DNA of 64,000 nt. Origin: Linyphia triangularis. Its lineage: Eukaryota > Arthropoda > Arachnida > Araneae > Linyphiidae. Within the stretch, counting starts at the first letter, position 1, and every line of letters begins with the position of its first letter. The notes under the pieces are model-generated. The model made no database searches. It saw only the letters and a list, made by a program, of their open reading frames with translations, and was not told the DNA's origin. The position numbers and the translations under genes are program-made. The stretch covers positions 50,015,214-50,079,213 of the forward strand of contig OZ021732.1 in assembly GCA_963978545.1 (NCBI GenBank). Direction: 5' to 3'. This document shows positions 42,481 to 53,867 of this stretch, in pieces.

Positions 42481-43649
42481 TGGCGATTTCTCACCAAATT
42501 TCGTGACCAAATTAGTAGCCAAAACCATCACCAACATGGCTCTATCTCGCCAAGGGACCGAGATTACCATTAACCATAATGTTAAATGGCCTTCTCCCTG
42601 TAAAAATCGTTTTCCAGCATTAAGAGACGCATTGCAGGAAAGCGAAGTAAAAACCAAACTCTTGCACTGCCTTATACGTATGTTCATACATTTTTCTTTT
42701 TACATAATACTACGAAATATTTACAAATATTCAGAAATTCTTAACCATATGTATATACACACCGTAGACGTTATAATTACGTATAAAGTGTGATATTTCT
42801 TGCATTACTGCTGCAGTAACAAAAAAATGGAATTTAAAAGCATGTCCGGGAAAATATTTGTATAAAACTTTTCAAATCATTGTAAAACACATACAAATTT
42901 ATTTTGTTAATACATTTTGTTTAATTTCGTACAGGGTTTGAAAGCGATAATTTTTTTCTTAAATAACTAATTCTGCTATTTTACACTGATAATACTTTTT
43001 ACAAAATCGTTTATAAGTCTATTTCATGTAAGAAAATTGGCATACATTTCCACTGTGGTGTTGCAAGGGAGGATTATTAATCTAAATTTACATATGAAGC
43101 TTATTTACAAGCCGAAACACAAGAAAGGGCTTGAACTGGACGAGTTCTTATGCAATTTATAAAGGGTAACCCAACCAAATAGTCAACCTCTCATTATTCT
43201 CCCCCCCCCCCCCCTGGTTGGCGTTGAACACCAAGCATGTGAGAATCAAAATCTCTCCCTCCCACCCGACAGAAAAAAGATCGGGTATCAGGGGTCCTGA
43301 CGGACGGGAAGAACTGCTATGGGTTTTATATTTTTGGTGCGAGAAAAACACGTGGTCCATACTGTGCCTATCAAATTGTTGAACAACAGTTTAAAATTTA
43401 AGAAACATAGTGTCAGAAAAATTAATATAAAAGTCAAAGATGAAATATTTTAGGGGGGAAAATAAAATTGGGATATTGTATTCATGAGAAACAAAACTAT
43501 GTAGTGGTTTTGACTTGTTTGTTGAAAAATCGTGTATTTTGGAACTATATGCTAGACCAGAATTGGCCAATCTTTCAGTCTTCCCCTGTTTCCTTCACTA
43601 CAACTGTGCTACCTGAGGTGCGCCAGTCTTTTCTAATCAATGCTCGTTT
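42481..43649. other. Non-coding interval
   Basis: Contains a C run near 43200. The rest is AT-rich with no identified gene. Confidence 0.5.
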
Positions 43650-43654
43650 ATTAC

Positions 43655-44123
43655 TGTTGCACAAATTGTCTGTATATATTGTAAATAGTGACGTATTATT
43701 TCAAAATTCTATTGTAATTTATTTTTATCCTATTTTATTTAGTAATTAATATCGATTATACAAGTTAGAAAAAGGTGGCAACACCTAAAGCAATCGAGAA
43801 GTTTCGAGATATTTCTTTTCTATGAATTGGCTGGAAATTTCGAGAATGTCTCACGCGCTTGTATATAAAAGACTGGAGAACGGAAAAGTTTTCAGATTGA
43901 CTTTGGACTTCGATGAAAGCTTATCGCTTTGTTTACCTATTGGAGTGAGCTTGTATAATCGCTGTATTCGAAGTTGTTTTTTTTTGCTAAAGCTTGTGTT
44001 GAAGCTTGTGAGCGATTACACTGTTGCCTGTGGATAAATTTTGTGAGTTTTCTGGAGAGAGAATAAATATTTTTATACTGTAAAAACTGTGCCATCATTG
44101 CCTCAGCGGAAAAATTCATAACA
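43655..44123 (+). repeat. Gypsy 5' LTR
   Basis: Starts TGTTGCACAAATTG. The TATA box TATATAAAAGACTGG is near 43862 and GAATAAATA near 44061 is a likely poly(A) signal. Ends CATAACA. Confidence 0.88.
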
Positions 44124-44124
44124 G

Positions 44125-44140
44125 TGGTGTCAGAAGTGGG
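44125..44140 (+). other. Gypsy primer-binding site (tRNA-Leu)
   Basis: TGGTGTCAGAAGTGGG is the complement of the 3' end of animal tRNA-Leu(CAG), as recalled from known tRNA sequences. It lies one base after the LTR. Confidence 0.8.
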
Positions 44141-44156
44141 GTCTCGGTAATTTTGA

Positions 44157-46703
44157 ATGCCGACAACTAGAGGAATGATGGAAGACCAAATGAAGCAGTT
44201 GATGGAAATGATTGCTGGAATAAAGGCCGGACAAGAATCAACCGCTGCTACAATCGCCGCTGGTCAAGCCCGTCAAAAAGCGACATCATCAGATATTAAA
44301 GCTTTGCAAAACGCAACGTCATCGGACATTAAAGCTTTAGCCGCCAAGTGTGAAACAACATCTGCAGCAGTGAATGAAATCAAAGAAGAAATGAAGATAG
44401 AGCTAGCCTCAATGGTGGAATCCACCATAATAGAAACTACTACAAGTGTTCTACAATCAGTAAAAGAAGAGGTTCTGAGTGAAGTAAGAAAAGAAATCAG
44501 TGAGAGTTTTGAGGCTGTTAATGGGAAAGTTGACTGCTTGGGAGAAAAGGTTTCTACAGTGAAAGAAGATCTTGTGACTGTGAGGAATGAAATCGAAGAA
44601 AAGGTTTCCACCATGAAAGAGGAACAGGAAAAGTTTCATGACGCTGTTGAAGAAAGGCTACGGAAAATTGAAACGGGGGAAGCGACCGTTGCAACGCCTA
44701 AATGGGATAATGTTTCCACTCCCTTCATTGCGCCACGTTCCAACATCAAAGTAGCCACTTTTGATGGGAGGTCGTCTTGGCGCGTTTATCAAACGCAGTT
44801 TGAAATTATTGCTTCTGCGAATGGTTGGGACGATACTTCGAAGGCATTCCATCTCGCAGCATCTCTTCGAGGTGAAGCTGCTGACATTTTGCAGACACTA
44901 CCTGAAGAGAAGCGGGGAGAATTCGTGGCGCTGGCAAGTGCGTTGGAGTTAAGGTTTGGGGAGCAGCATCTAAAGGATTACAACAGACTGCAATTGAAAG
45001 TGAGACAGCAGAAGGCCAATGAAACTCTTCAAGAGTTGGCGTCAGATATAGAAAGACTGTCGCTCCTCGCTTTCCCAGACTGTCCCCCGGATGTACGAGA
45101 TGATCTTTCGCTGCAGTATTTCATCGACGCTATTCAAGATCCCGATGTGCAGCAGGCGGTAAGGTTATCCCAAAACAAAAACCTGAAGTCTGCCCTCGTG
45201 TACGCCATGAGAGTGGAAGCCGCGCAGCTAGCTTCTGGAAAAGACCGACGATATGTGTGCGGTGCATTAGCCGAGGATTCTTCTGACTTTGTCACCAGTA
45301 AGCTTCGAGAACTGGAGAGCAAAATTGATCGAATGATGAGAAGCTATCCCGGAGCCAGGGATCGAAGGACCAGAGTCATTTGCTGGCACTGCAAACGGGA
45401 AGGGCATCTACGACGTAACTGCCTTGATTTGAAAAAGAGAAGGGATAACACTACCACGGAATCTCAACAACTGAATCTAAGAAGATGCCATCTCTCAGGG
45501 CAGAAGCTTCAATGCAGAACTGGTGAAGCCACGACCAGTCGTTTCCACGTTTCATCCCGACAAGGAGGAAACCAGGGTTTATTCGTGAAGGGGGAGATCA
45601 ACGGAACTCCATGTCGTCTAATCGTCGATTCGGGAGCGAACGTTACGATCGTAAGGACGGACGTGGCTCGTCGCCTGAACAGCCGACTCCTCTACACAGC
45701 GCCTTCTGTTTCTCTACAAACTGTGTCTGGTGGTAATATCTCTGTGCATGGGAAATTGCAAGTGAACATTGCCCTTGAATTTAACACCTACAAGCACACC
45801 GTTTATGTTGCCGAAATTGTAGATCCATGCATTCTCGGACTAGACTTTTTGAAGAAAAATGGAATTACGCTGAATTTTGAGGAAAGCAAGCTGCAAACAT
45901 GGAGAGGCGAAGTTCCTTTGCACGATCTAGACATGAAAGAGCTGTGCGTATATCGGATTATGGCTCATGACGACAATGTCATAGAGAATGCTGAAGAGTC
46001 CACATCTATGAAAAGTACCTCACCAGCCTCGGAAAGAGAACCGAAGAAAGTGACATTGATGAAACCCTCCCAGGAAGTGGTTCATGTGGAAATGGACAAA
46101 GTTAGTGAAGAGGGAATCGACATCCGTACTCCTGTTACAAGCATCGAACGGAGGTCCCGGGATCTATCAGCTGCACCCGCGGATTATTCGGACGCAATCT
46201 CAAAATCATATAATCAGCAAGATGGGGATCAGAAACTTTCACCGCTTCTGTTGGCATACGGGGGTGCAACTCACGAGACCACCAGATTTTCTCCATCTCT
46301 AACGATGTTTGGAAGAGACCTTAGGCTCCCCAGCAACCTCCTCTTTGGACAACCACCGGACACTCCTTCCTCGCCTGTCCAGTATCTAGATGATCTGCAG
46401 GCACGTTTGGAAGCCGTTCATCAGTTCGCCAGAGAGAGAAACAACATCATGACGGAGCGCATGAAGATCCGATACTATGCCAAGGCCATGGATCGTTCAT
46501 TCCAGGAAGGTGACAAGGTGTGGTTAAGGAACCCTAAACGTCGGAAAGGACTCTCCCCTAAGCTCCAGACGAACTGGGAAGGGCCGTATGGGGTCCTTAA
46601 GAAGATCAACGACGTCGTGGTGAGAATTCAACGGACACCTTCCTGTAAACCTAGAGTTCTACATAACAATAGACTAGCCCCATATTATAGTAGAAGTGAT
46701 TGA
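44157..46703 (+). CDS. Gypsy gag-protease fused to integrase C-terminus (848 aa)
   Basis: The ATG at 44157 opens a gag with a long coiled-coil-like N-terminus (about residues 1-170). A retrotransposon gag domain follows (about 200-380: KVATFDGRSSWRVYQTQFE). The CCHC knuckle CWHCKREGHLRRNC is near 408 and the aspartic protease motif IVDSGANVTIV near 488, with ILGLDFLKKNG later. Near residue 690 the sequence changes abruptly to the post-catalytic part of integrase (SPLLLAYGGATHETTRFSP, MFGRDLRLPSNLLFG) and the C-terminal KVWLRNPKRRKG and GPYGVLKKIND region. The entire RT-RNase H-integrase core, normally about 2 kb, is missing, yet the join is in frame with no stop. A packaging or cis-acting role for the remaining Gag is inferred. 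Confidence 0.88.
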   Translation: MPTTRGMMEDQMKQLMEMIAGIKAGQESTAATIAAGQARQKATSSDIKALQNATSSDIKALAAKCETTSAAVNEIKEEMKIELASMVESTIIETTTSVLQSVKEEVLSEVRKEISESFEAVNGKVDCLGEKVSTVKEDLVTVRNEIEEKVSTMKEEQEKFHDAVEERLRKIETGEATVATPKWDNVSTPFIAPRSNIKVATFDGRSSWRVYQTQFEIIASANGWDDTSKAFHLAASLRGEAADILQTLPEEKRGEFVALASALELRFGEQHLKDYNRLQLKVRQQKANETLQELASDIERLSLLAFPDCPPDVRDDLSLQYFIDAIQDPDVQQAVRLSQNKNLKSALVYAMRVEAAQLASGKDRRYVCGALAEDSSDFVTSKLRELESKIDRMMRSYPGARDRRTRVICWHCKREGHLRRNCLDLKKRRDNTTTESQQLNLRRCHLSGQKLQCRTGEATTSRFHVSSRQGGNQGLFVKGEINGTPCRLIVDSGANVTIVRTDVARRLNSRLLYTAPSVSLQTVSGGNISVHGKLQVNIALEFNTYKHTVYVAEIVDPCILGLDFLKKNGITLNFEESKLQTWRGEVPLHDLDMKELCVYRIMAHDDNVIENAEESTSMKSTSPASEREPKKVTLMKPSQEVVHVEMDKVSEEGIDIRTPVTSIERRSRDLSAAPADYSDAISKSYNQQDGDQKLSPLLLAYGGATHETTRFSPSLTMFGRDLRLPSNLLFGQPPDTPSSPVQYLDDLQARLEAVHQFARERNNIMTERMKIRYYAKAMDRSFQEGDKVWLRNPKRRKGLSPKLQTNWEGPYGVLKKINDVVVRIQRTPSCKPRVLHNNRLAPYYSRSD

Positions 46704-46763
46704 ATTGCCTTTCCTCTTAAGGACTTCACTGCCCGGGACGTGCAGTCTTTAAGAAGGGGGAAA

Positions 46764-47232
46764 TGTTGCACAAATTGTCTGTATATATTGTAAATAGTGA
46801 CGTATTATTTCAAAATTCTATTGTAATTTATTTTTATCCTATTTTATTTAGTAATTAATAGCGATTATACAAGTTAGAAAAAGGTGGCAACACCTAAAGC
46901 AATCGAGAAGTTTCGAGATATTTCTTTTCTATGAATTGGCTGGAAATTTCGAGAATGTCTCACGCGCTTGTATATAAAAGACTGGAGAACGGAAAAGTTT
47001 TCAGATTGACTTTGGACTTCGATGAAAGCTTATCGCTTTGTTTACCTATTGGAGTGAGCTTGTATAATCGCAGTATTTGAAGTTGTTTTTTTTTTGCTAA
47101 AGCTTGTGTTGAAGCTTGTGTGCGATTACACTGTTGCCTGTGGATAAATTTTGTGAGTTTTCTGGAGAGAGAATAAATATTTTTATACTGTAAAAACTGT
47201 GCCATCATTGCCTCAGCGGAAAAATTCATAAA
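46764..47232 (+). repeat. Gypsy 3' LTR
   Basis: Nearly identical to the 5' LTR. It is preceded by the purine tract AAGAAGGGGGAAA and followed by ATTAC. Confidence 0.88.
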
Positions 47233-47237
47233 ATTAC

Positions 47238-48820
47238 TTTCCTTAACAAAGGAGGAGTCCTATTACAAGCATTCCAATGAATTATGTCCACGTAATCAGT
47301 AGCACAAAAGTTAAGTTTGGTTGCCTTGAAATGCCTAATTGTCTTTCTCTAGGAAAGTTCTCGAGATTTCAGAACCCGACGCCCCAGTTATCTTACAACT
47401 CTCCTTTCGTCCAAAATCATTTCCAAAATCAAATTTTGGATGACTGAAGGAAACATTTCGTTCAATTACCGAGTTAAAAACTTCTAGTAAATATTTAGGG
47501 AATTATCGAAACAATCGAATTGCCTTATATGTATATGATCTTAGGTGTTTCAGAATATTAACTTTTTTTTTAAATTTTTTTTTTCATTTGAAATCAATAC
47601 CACTCAGAATCAGTACCACAAAGAATACCACTTGCTTGTGTTCATCCGATGGTTTATATTCACTCATATATAGTTTAAGTACTCTTTTTTCTGTTGTTAA
47701 CCATATGGGGATTGGGTTTGCGAGATGCCAAGTCATTGGCCTGATCTTATCGTTGCAAAAATAGTAAGAAGATATAACTGATTTGTACTCAGTACTTTCA
47801 GCTCAACTTGAGGAATTAAATATCCAACACGTAAAAAATCAGCCAGTGGAAATTTGGTACAATTCTTCAATTTTCTATCGGTGTTCCCACTGAAAGATGT
47901 TGCATGTTGGTCTTGCTGTAGTACTATCTACGTGAATGGTAGTTCATTGAAGTATAGGAGGTATATATCCCACTGCAATGGTCTCCCAACGAGCAATTTG
48001 TTCTATCAGATAATTTTCAGCCAGTATTAAAGGCAGTTCCAATCACAGCTATTCGTGCCAATCACAGCCATGTGCGCTATGATCCATTGACTAAGCATAT
48101 AAGTTCATGAGCTTTAAAGTAAGAGAAGACACCACAAGAAAGGCCACCCAGGTTGAAACCCGCCAAAACACAGTTTTTATCAATGTTTCAAAGGTTATGC
48201 GCGAACGAATATTATTGAATAATTACTAATTTGATTTTTTTCCAAGTTCTATCTACTTCATTCCACAGAATACAAACTAAAATACTTCGATAACTTAGTG
48301 ATAGATGTATTCTACAAATTGATAAAAAAAAATATTTTTTGTATTTATTCAGAACTTTGAAATGTATGCTTTAATAAAACAATTTGAACTAAAATTTGCA
48401 AGAAATAACGTTAGTATCCATTTTATAGAAAAATAATTTTTTTTAACAAAAAAATGTATTTTTGAATAGTTTTAATTATTAATATATGTTTTAAAAATGC
48501 ATAGAATAGTGCTTTCCTGTGTTATACCACCCTTTCACTACACATTGCAAACCTACACTTTTCAAATATATAACGTTTAGAAATTTAGGAAAAATAGTTA
48601 TTTTTTGCATTTTTTTGGAAGATATTATTATTATTATTATTTTTTTTTTTTACAATCTTTCTTTTTAGATATGTAACAACTTTTTTCACCTAATGTGTTT
48701 CAAAAATATTTTATTTTTTTTCCCTTTCCGAACCACACTCTTATGCAAGTCTAGGCTGGTTAAAAGGTTCTACGAGAAAGAATTTCCTCCTTAATACAGC
48801 ATTACAATCCCTTCTTGCAT
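47238..48820. other. Non-coding interval
   Basis: AT-rich sequence with an ATT microsatellite near 48628; no gene recognised. Confidence 0.5.
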
Positions 48821-48824
48821 AGCC

Positions 48825-49570
48825 GCCCCCAGGAGGGTGCAAGGAGGTGCACTTGCAACCCCCTAGCTCTTGAAAATTAAAAAATATATATATATATATG
48901 AGAAAAGGTGTAAATTCCAAGATAAAAAGAAAAGTACATATGCAGTTTCCGTTTTTGTGTTGCAATAAGTATTTGTTTTTATTATTTTAGTCTTTTGTTT
49001 CTTTTCTATGTCGTTTTTTATAGATACTGGCGCCTATTGTGTAGGATTATTGGAGGCTGAGTATAAATATTTATTTCTGTTATTGAATAATCATTTCCTG
49101 TATAGTTCTCAAAATTCTACGAAAAATATTTTGTTTTTTAAGTCATCAGATATACTATCTTGAAATCTATTTTTAGAATTCAATTAAACATATCCAATGC
49201 TGCCTTTGTATTTCATTTTGAATTTTTTTTTTTTTTTTTTTATTATTTTCAAAACTTGGAAGAAATATAATCTTACTCTTCTATATTTTTGCATCTTCGT
49301 GTTCCTCTGTTCTAAACACTGTCTCTTGGATGCCGTGAGATCTAGTTGGATGATAAAAAATCGTTAAAAAAATACTTTTTTAATATTTTTACTATTTTCT
49401 TTTTAACAGGGTTGCGATTTCAAAAATATATACCATGAATATTTTTAAACTATTCTCAAAGTGTATAATTTAAAATGAATAACTATTAATTAAAATTTCT
49501 AAAAATTTAAAAATTTTGATAAAAATGTAGTCTTGCACCCCCCTGCAAATATTTCTGCTGGCGCCCGTAC
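48825..49570. repeat. Possible DNA element with GGGTGCAAG inverted ends
   Basis: GGAGGGTGCAAGGAGGTGCA near 48834 faces CTTGCACCCCCCTGCAAATA near 49530, and similar single ends occur near 15430 and 37400. Boundaries are uncertain and nothing is encoded. Confidence 0.3.
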
Positions 49571-52500
49571 CTTCTTGCCCTCCTCCGAGAAACATTTTTT
49601 TTTAACCTTTCCCCGTTAGTACAACAAAAAATAAACTTGATGAGGCATAAGTGACCAAGATTGTAGTGCTGCCATCTAGCTGGAATGTTGGGAATTGATA
49701 GAAAATTGTTGTTTCTGCACTCTACTGTTGTTTCTTCTGTAGTAACTAATTAAAATTTACTAACTACTTTTAGTTAAACTAATTAAAATGATAACATTCT
49801 TGTTGTCTGAATTGAAATTAGAGGTTAAAAACTACTTATGATTAAAATTTCAGTATTCTCCGAATTCTAGGAGATAGTGTCTATAAACTCTTATAGACAG
49901 AGATCTCTTTGCTCTCTATTTTATTACTATAAACGCGCACGAATGATTTTCAGCAAAAACATACCCCCTTTGTTAATTCCAAAACTTACAGGAAGAAAAT
50001 CTTGGATTTGAATAAGTTAATATCATTGTGTTGTAAATTCGTGTCTTATGTGAAGCTACTATAATGTAGAAAAACCAACTGTCGGTCTGCGGAAGTTACG
50101 TGTCTAAAAATCGGTGTTTGGAAATAAAAATGATTCTTATGTGTGGGGACATTTAATTATTATTATCCTGGACCTTAACCTAAGGGTATTGTTTTCAATT
50201 AATCAAAAGTGTGGTCCGGTGTTGGTCCCCACTTAATGTTCGGGCATGCTCGGAAAAGGCATTGTGAGGGCATGCGCCTGCTTCGCCTGTTTGTATAAAA
50301 AGAGATGTATGCAGATGTTGTTCGGTGATATTTATGTATCGATGTTTTATGAAACTATAAAAACTTTGCAATGCGCCCATTATAAACTGTACATCGGTCC
50401 TAAGCCGACTATGTTTTTAATTTGGGTTCCATAGTTGTGTTTTCTTATTTTTTTAACGTACAATTTGGTTGGTTCTTAGTTACTTCAATTTATCTAGCAT
50501 TTTTTTTTTTTTTTAATACGAAAGTGTAGCAAGATATAAGATGTCAAACTTTTTTCCTTAAGGTAAAAAGGCAGTTTAATTTGCTTTTATCAAAGTATAA
50601 TAAGTGTTTATCCCACATAAACAAACAATCGAATTTTAATCACAAGCAAGGAATTTCCTATTCAATACGACTCTCAGCTCTTCTTTCAAATCAAATGCCC
50701 CATTAACTTTAATGTAATTCCACTTTCCTCCTCACTATGTTTATAAATAGTAAGCTCTTCAGAAAAAAGAGCTCTTATTGTTTTGACAATCCACTCTCTA
50801 AAAGCTTGTCTTTCACGTGAGTTTCTTTTTACGATGTCTTTCCTTGTCTAGCCGTCGGGCAATTTTCAGTATGGACTAGGGACAAAATATCCTGTTCACC
50901 TCTCCCGAAAGCCTTCAAGGTCAAGAGCACACACAGCGAAATAGGTAGAAACTCGGAATACTATTAATGCTTCTGCGGCTCTACGAGTAGAACGCGTGTG
51001 TTGCTGTTCATCTGATTCAGTATTTCCGAAACCAGCATGCAGTGAAGAATTTTGTTAAAGTGAGGTGAGTGACATTATTTTTCTATATTTCGCAGCAGTG
51101 ACGTAATAAGAGGGGAGGGGGTGCGCAAAAGGTTATATGAACATGAATATAGATTTTTATTTATTAGCAAAGTTTGGATTTTTGTTTTATTGAAAATCGA
51201 TTTATATTTAAATCTAATTTTTCAAACTTTTATGTTTTTAATCAAAATTAGTTTTAGGGTGCATGTGGTTTGAATTCCTTCTTTTTGCCACTACAATTAG
51301 CAATTCTAGAATGAGCCTATGTTTTTTTTTTTAAAGCGCCAGTCAGTGTCGGAATTAGGTGTTAATTTTAAGTAATAGGTATGTAATATAGGCTAATGGA
51401 AGTGTTGAAGTAAGAGTTGAAACAACAAAGTATTTTTTTATGGGCTTTTCTCCTCATAAAAAAAAATCTTTGAGTAGGGACCTTATGCAAAACTATAATT
51501 TTAGTGCGATTGCATCGTATCGTAACACTTAGTTACATGCCTGTGATCAATCACAATACAGCTTTAACCTTCTGTCGGTCGAATTTCATCTCACAGGTAA
51601 AAGTGATTTTGTAGCCTCAACCTGCCGCGCCGACTCATAGTTGTCAAATACATGTCGTTGTCTTTTTTTTGCAGAAACTTTTTGTTCTTATTTTGACATA
51701 ACTTATAACGATGATAATTTTATCAATTGTATAAATTAACTCAGTTATTTTGATAAGTCTTGAAATGTGGTCAATAAAACATATCGTACCATAACTCAGC
51801 AGTCACCACATTGCTCCCGATGGATGGCTAAAAACAACAAATTCGATAATCCATATTCCCTTATCCAATCTCAATGTTCCTTTCAAATTCCCACGAAAAT
51901 GACAGTTGAAATATAAGTTAACGTGGCGTACCCGGCGTACACATATCTCAATAAAATATGTGTATTCTATATATATCTGACAATACACATTATTATATTT
52001 GAAATCGCTTCTTATCAAACTCATTTTACTTATAATTTATTCAAAGTATCAAATCAAATTTTATAATTTCATATTATTTAAAAGTGTAGTAATAGCTTTG
52101 ATGTGAAGGCTTTTAAGTGAATTATTAGAAATTCATTCGTTGAACATATATGTTTCTTTATTAACGTATATTTTTCTCTCTATGTATTATAAACAATATT
52201 TTTCCTCACGAAATCGATATGGATTAACCGAATTTATAAGCAAAGATACTTCTAATTGAAAGCACGCAATTTTATATGTTTGGCGCCTGACTGTTTTTAT
52301 GTAATTATTTCTTTTATCGACTTTTATCATTTTATCCCAAAATATATGCATATACTTTTTTTGAAATGATGAAAATTGTACAATTTCTGTGCTGTTTTCT
52401 AGAATAATTGTAGAAATTCACCACGTAGTACGTATTATAAGAAGTACACTGAATTCTGCATGGCAAAGTTCCCAGAAATAAACCAACAATCAGTGAAGCG

Positions 52501-52829
52501 AATCTTAGTAAGTGTCTACGACTTGTCGGTTTTGTCAAACGCTTCAAATATACTCCATAGATCACTACATAGTTTATAGGGAGAATATTTTATTTACTGG
52601 TGGATGTAAATTGGATTGGTCACCCTCTGAGCTTCAAGGGAATGGGCGAAATTATACAGTTGTTTCCCTGCAATAATTTTTAAATTTTATTTCTGATCCA
52701 AATATATAATTTTTTAAAATTATTTTTTATTTGTTTTGTTTTAAGTAGGTTTTAAACTATCATCCTAATAAAAAGATTAAAAAAATATTTTATTTTACAT
52801 TTTATTTATAAATTTAAAAAGGTTGTGTA
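49571..52829. other. Non-coding interval
   Basis: No coding gene was recognised. Two parts stand out from the AT-rich background. 50195-50440 has a TATA-like TATAAAAAG and mixed composition. 50860-51064 is richer in G+C and ends at a good splice donor, GAG|GTGAGT, so it could be a non-coding first exon on the + strand (speculative). Confidence 0.35.
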
Positions 52830-52849
52830 TTGCTGGAAAAACTGGGGAT

Positions 52850-53155
52850 CAAATGACGGATATATACGCCCGTGACCCTCAGAAGGAAATACATATCAAA
52901 ATCTCTAAAAATTTCGGAGGAAAGCAACTTCTGAGCAACAACCGAGGATGCATAGTCGCCGTAGGTACATGTGAATTTGTATACTCGACAATGGATTGTT
53001 TTGCCTACTAGGGTCTATTGGAGCAAAATGTTCGTAACAGTTTAAGGAGGCTGAGTTTACGAAACTCCTGTGTCTTCCAGCACAACAACGACCTAAATCA
53101 TGCCCATACGTTAGTAAAGCTTTGGATTAGCTATCATAGGACAAAAAACTAAATT
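52850..53155 (+). pseudogene. Tc1-like transposase fragment
   Basis: One frame reads GCIVAVGTCEFVYSTMDCFA, then a TAG at about 53009-53011, then LLEQNVRNSLRRLSLRNSCV, FQHNNDLNHAHTLVKLW and a stop. This aligns with the middle of Tc1 transposases (the VWGCMAASGVG region, FIDGIMD, and FQQDNDPKHTA with the second catalytic Asp). The Asp position here is Asn. Both ends and the DNA-binding region are absent, and no terminal repeats were seen. Confidence 0.65.
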
Positions 53156-53867
53156 CACCACCCTAGTTTTCAGTTTTCAGTCTTATCAAACACATTTCGG
53201 GAAAAATTAAGGAATAAAACTCATAGGCAAGGATTCGCTTCGATATGTATGGATTATGTCGTGGGAATCAATCGGAGCAATAGAAACAGAAATACTAGTT
53301 TATTCCATGTTTACGTACCAAAACCATCTCTAGACTACTTCCAGAAAGACTGAAATTTCGGAATATAAGTAATTTGACCTCTAAAATAATTAACATTTAC
53401 ATATCACTTACAAAACAAAATGCGACGTAACTAGCATTACATTTTTTCAATTTGTATCAAACTCACTTCTGAATAGTAATATTTTTCAAAGCCACAATTT
53501 TCCAACTTTCAAGACTTCAAAAATGGTTTCTAATTTACTGCTCATTAATCTAGAGTTTGTCTTTCCTTCTAAAAAATTGCGCTGTTTCGATGGAACTCAA
53601 GGAAATCTAGTCTGTAATTACCATTCATTAACGTTATATTTCGTTAAATAAATATACATTTATATTCACTATTCCCACACAGAAAATAGTTTTCAACGAA
53701 ATTAAAATTATGTAGTTCCACTTCAGGTTTGTGTTAGCAATTATTTCACGGTGCATAGTTTTGAAGAGGCCCTTGTGCATTTGTACTACCAATTTCTGTT
53801 ATTATTCATTTTGATCTTAAATACAGTATCTGGATCTAAATTTGATTGATCTGTTTTTATTAATATA
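53156..53867. other. Non-coding interval
   Basis: Nothing recognised before the Tc1 element. Confidence 0.45.

Larger units (their letters stand above)
43655..47232 (+). mobile_element. Internally deleted gypsy LTR retrotransposon
   Basis: A 3.6-kb element with 468/469-bp LTRs that differ at about four bases plus one T in a run and the last bases. ATTAC flanks both ends (43650-43654 and 47233-47237). A tRNA-Leu primer site and a purine tract are present. The single ORF lacks reverse transcriptase, RNase H and the integrase core, so it cannot move alone. About 99% LTR identity suggests it moved recently, presumably with enzymes of a complete relative. Confidence 0.9.

Noticed and set aside
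50237..50431. TGTT...CCA segment with a TATA-like box, considered as a solo LTR
   Set aside because: No flanking duplication and no second copy in the window.
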